Below, one piece after another: positions 63,423 through 64,000 of a DNA stretch of 64,000 nucleotides (the first letter of the stretch is position 1; each line of letters opens with the position of its first letter). Under the pieces are notes generated by a model. That model ran no database searches. It saw only the letters and a program-made list of their open reading frames with translations, and was not told the origin of the DNA. The stretch comes from Alistipes sp. (GTDB taxonomy: Bacteria > Bacteroidota > Bacteroidia > Bacteroidales > Rikenellaceae): contig JALFNK010000002.1 in the NCBI GenBank assembly GCA_022782405.1, positions 1-64,000 of the forward strand, written 5' to 3'. The translations under genes were made by a program, and so were the position numbers.

Positions 63423-64000
63423 TTATCCCAGCCGGCTCCGCAACTCTTCGGGCGTGATTTCGGCAAGAATCGCCTTACCCGAAGGCGAGAATCCGAAATT
63501 TCCGGTCCCGGCAAGTTGCGCGAGCAGTGCCGCGGCCTCCGCACGGGAGAAAACCTTGGGTGTATTGCGCGATGCCGCGCAGGCCATGACGGCTGCGATC
63601 CGCTCGCGGCGCATATCGGCTGCCGACAGCGGGGTCCTGAATGCCTGCAGGAGTTCGAAAAGCATGCGATCGAGCCCGTCGAGCGGGAGATCGGCCGGAA
63701 TACCCTTCACCTCAATGCATCCTTCGCCGCAGAAATCGACATCGAAGCCCAGGGCGGCAAACTCCACGGCTCGCTCCTCGAGCAGGGCGTACTCCTCACC
63801 CGAAAGCGTCAGACGCTCGGGGAAAAGCAACTGCTGGCTCACCGCCGTACCGCAGCCCAGCATCCGCAGATACTCTTCATAGAGCACACGCTCCCGTGCC
63901 CGGCGGGCATCGACGACGACAAAACGCCCGTCGAGCAGCGCCGCCACATAACCGCTGCCCAAAGGCAGCGGTTCGGAAAACTCCGCATGCGCCCCGATTT
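63423..64000 (-). CDS. mutL: DNA mismatch repair protein MutL, C-terminal part (partial)
   Basis: About 192 residues of an open frame that enters from the right edge. It matches the C-terminal dimerisation domain of MutL: GRFVVVDARRARERVLYEEYL (equivalent of the usual LLIDQHAAHERILYE), LLFPERLTLSGEE, and the C-terminal ACAASRNTPKVFSRAEAAALLAQL. The ATPase half is outside the window. The canonical DQHAA region is degenerate here (DARRA). There is no frame interruption in the visible part. Confidence 0.88.
   Translation of the reverse strand, partial: IGAHAEFSEPLPLGSGYVAALLDGRFVVVDARRARERVLYEEYLRMLGCGTAVSQQLLFPERLTLSGEEYALLEERAVEFAALGFDVDFCGEGCIEVKGIPADLPLDGLDRMLFELLQAFRTPLSAADMRRERIAAVMACAASRNTPKVFSRAEAAALLAQLAGTGNFGFSPSGKAILAEITPEELRSRLG

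Overview
The window looks like a piece of a Bacteroidota chromosome, most likely Bacteroidales and possibly Alistipes-like. The grounds are a partial 16S 5' end at the left edge, two SusC/SusD pairs, many promoters of the Bacteroidota type (TTTG, 19-22 bp, TAnnTTTG) with no clear Shine-Dalgarno sites, and GC-rich coding sequence. The genus is an impression, not a test. Most genes are chromosomal housekeeping genes, tightly packed in short operons that end in strong hairpins.

Left part (1-24.4 kb). The minus-strand 16S gene leaves the window and is preceded by three tandem stable-RNA promoters. Then come a papain-like lipoprotein, an MgtC-family protein, rpmI-rplT, an iron superoxide dismutase fused to rubredoxin, and a TPR protein coupled to a plug-less beta-barrel. 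A minus-strand run holds sufB-sufC-sufD-sufS-tmk-DoxX (Fe-S assembly, dTMP kinase). tRNA-Ser(GCU), a secreted C1 peptidase, tpx, a porin and a DEDDh exonuclease follow, then guaB-DUF3795-guaA (GMP synthesis) and a lipoprotein.

Middle (24.4-42.1 kb). panB and a TrmH-type methyltransferase; a beta-barrel protein with glnS; a minus-strand overlapping cluster of an acidic linker protein, rsmI, a lipid A-type acyltransferase and a GT2 glycosyltransferase; a GH97 glycosidase; ychF-SIMPL-lipoprotein-gltX-galM; a CPBP protease and tRNA-Phe(GAA).

The most striking region is 42.2-54.7 kb. Two divergent susCD operons flank a tyrosine recombinase gene. The 5' ends of the two susC genes (leader, start codon and signal-peptide codons) form an inverted repeat of about 125 bp, roughly 90% identical. 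A recognisable promoter lies just outside the repeat of only one of them (susC2). This is the architecture of an invertible promoter switch choosing between two outer-membrane uptake systems. susC2 also carries a run of nine G in its signal-peptide codons, a possible second slippage-type switch.

Right part (54.8-64 kb). FprA flavo-diiron protein and UDP-glucose dehydrogenase, a Bcr/CflA exporter, a Gly/Met/Pro-rich secreted protein, a YhcH-family protein, aspA, an EEP-family membrane phosphatase with a rhomboid protease, and the C-terminal part of mutL running off the right edge.

Many promoters sit so close to the start codon that the predicted leaders are only about 12-25 nt. This often decided which start codon was chosen. 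All promoter and terminator calls are by eye.
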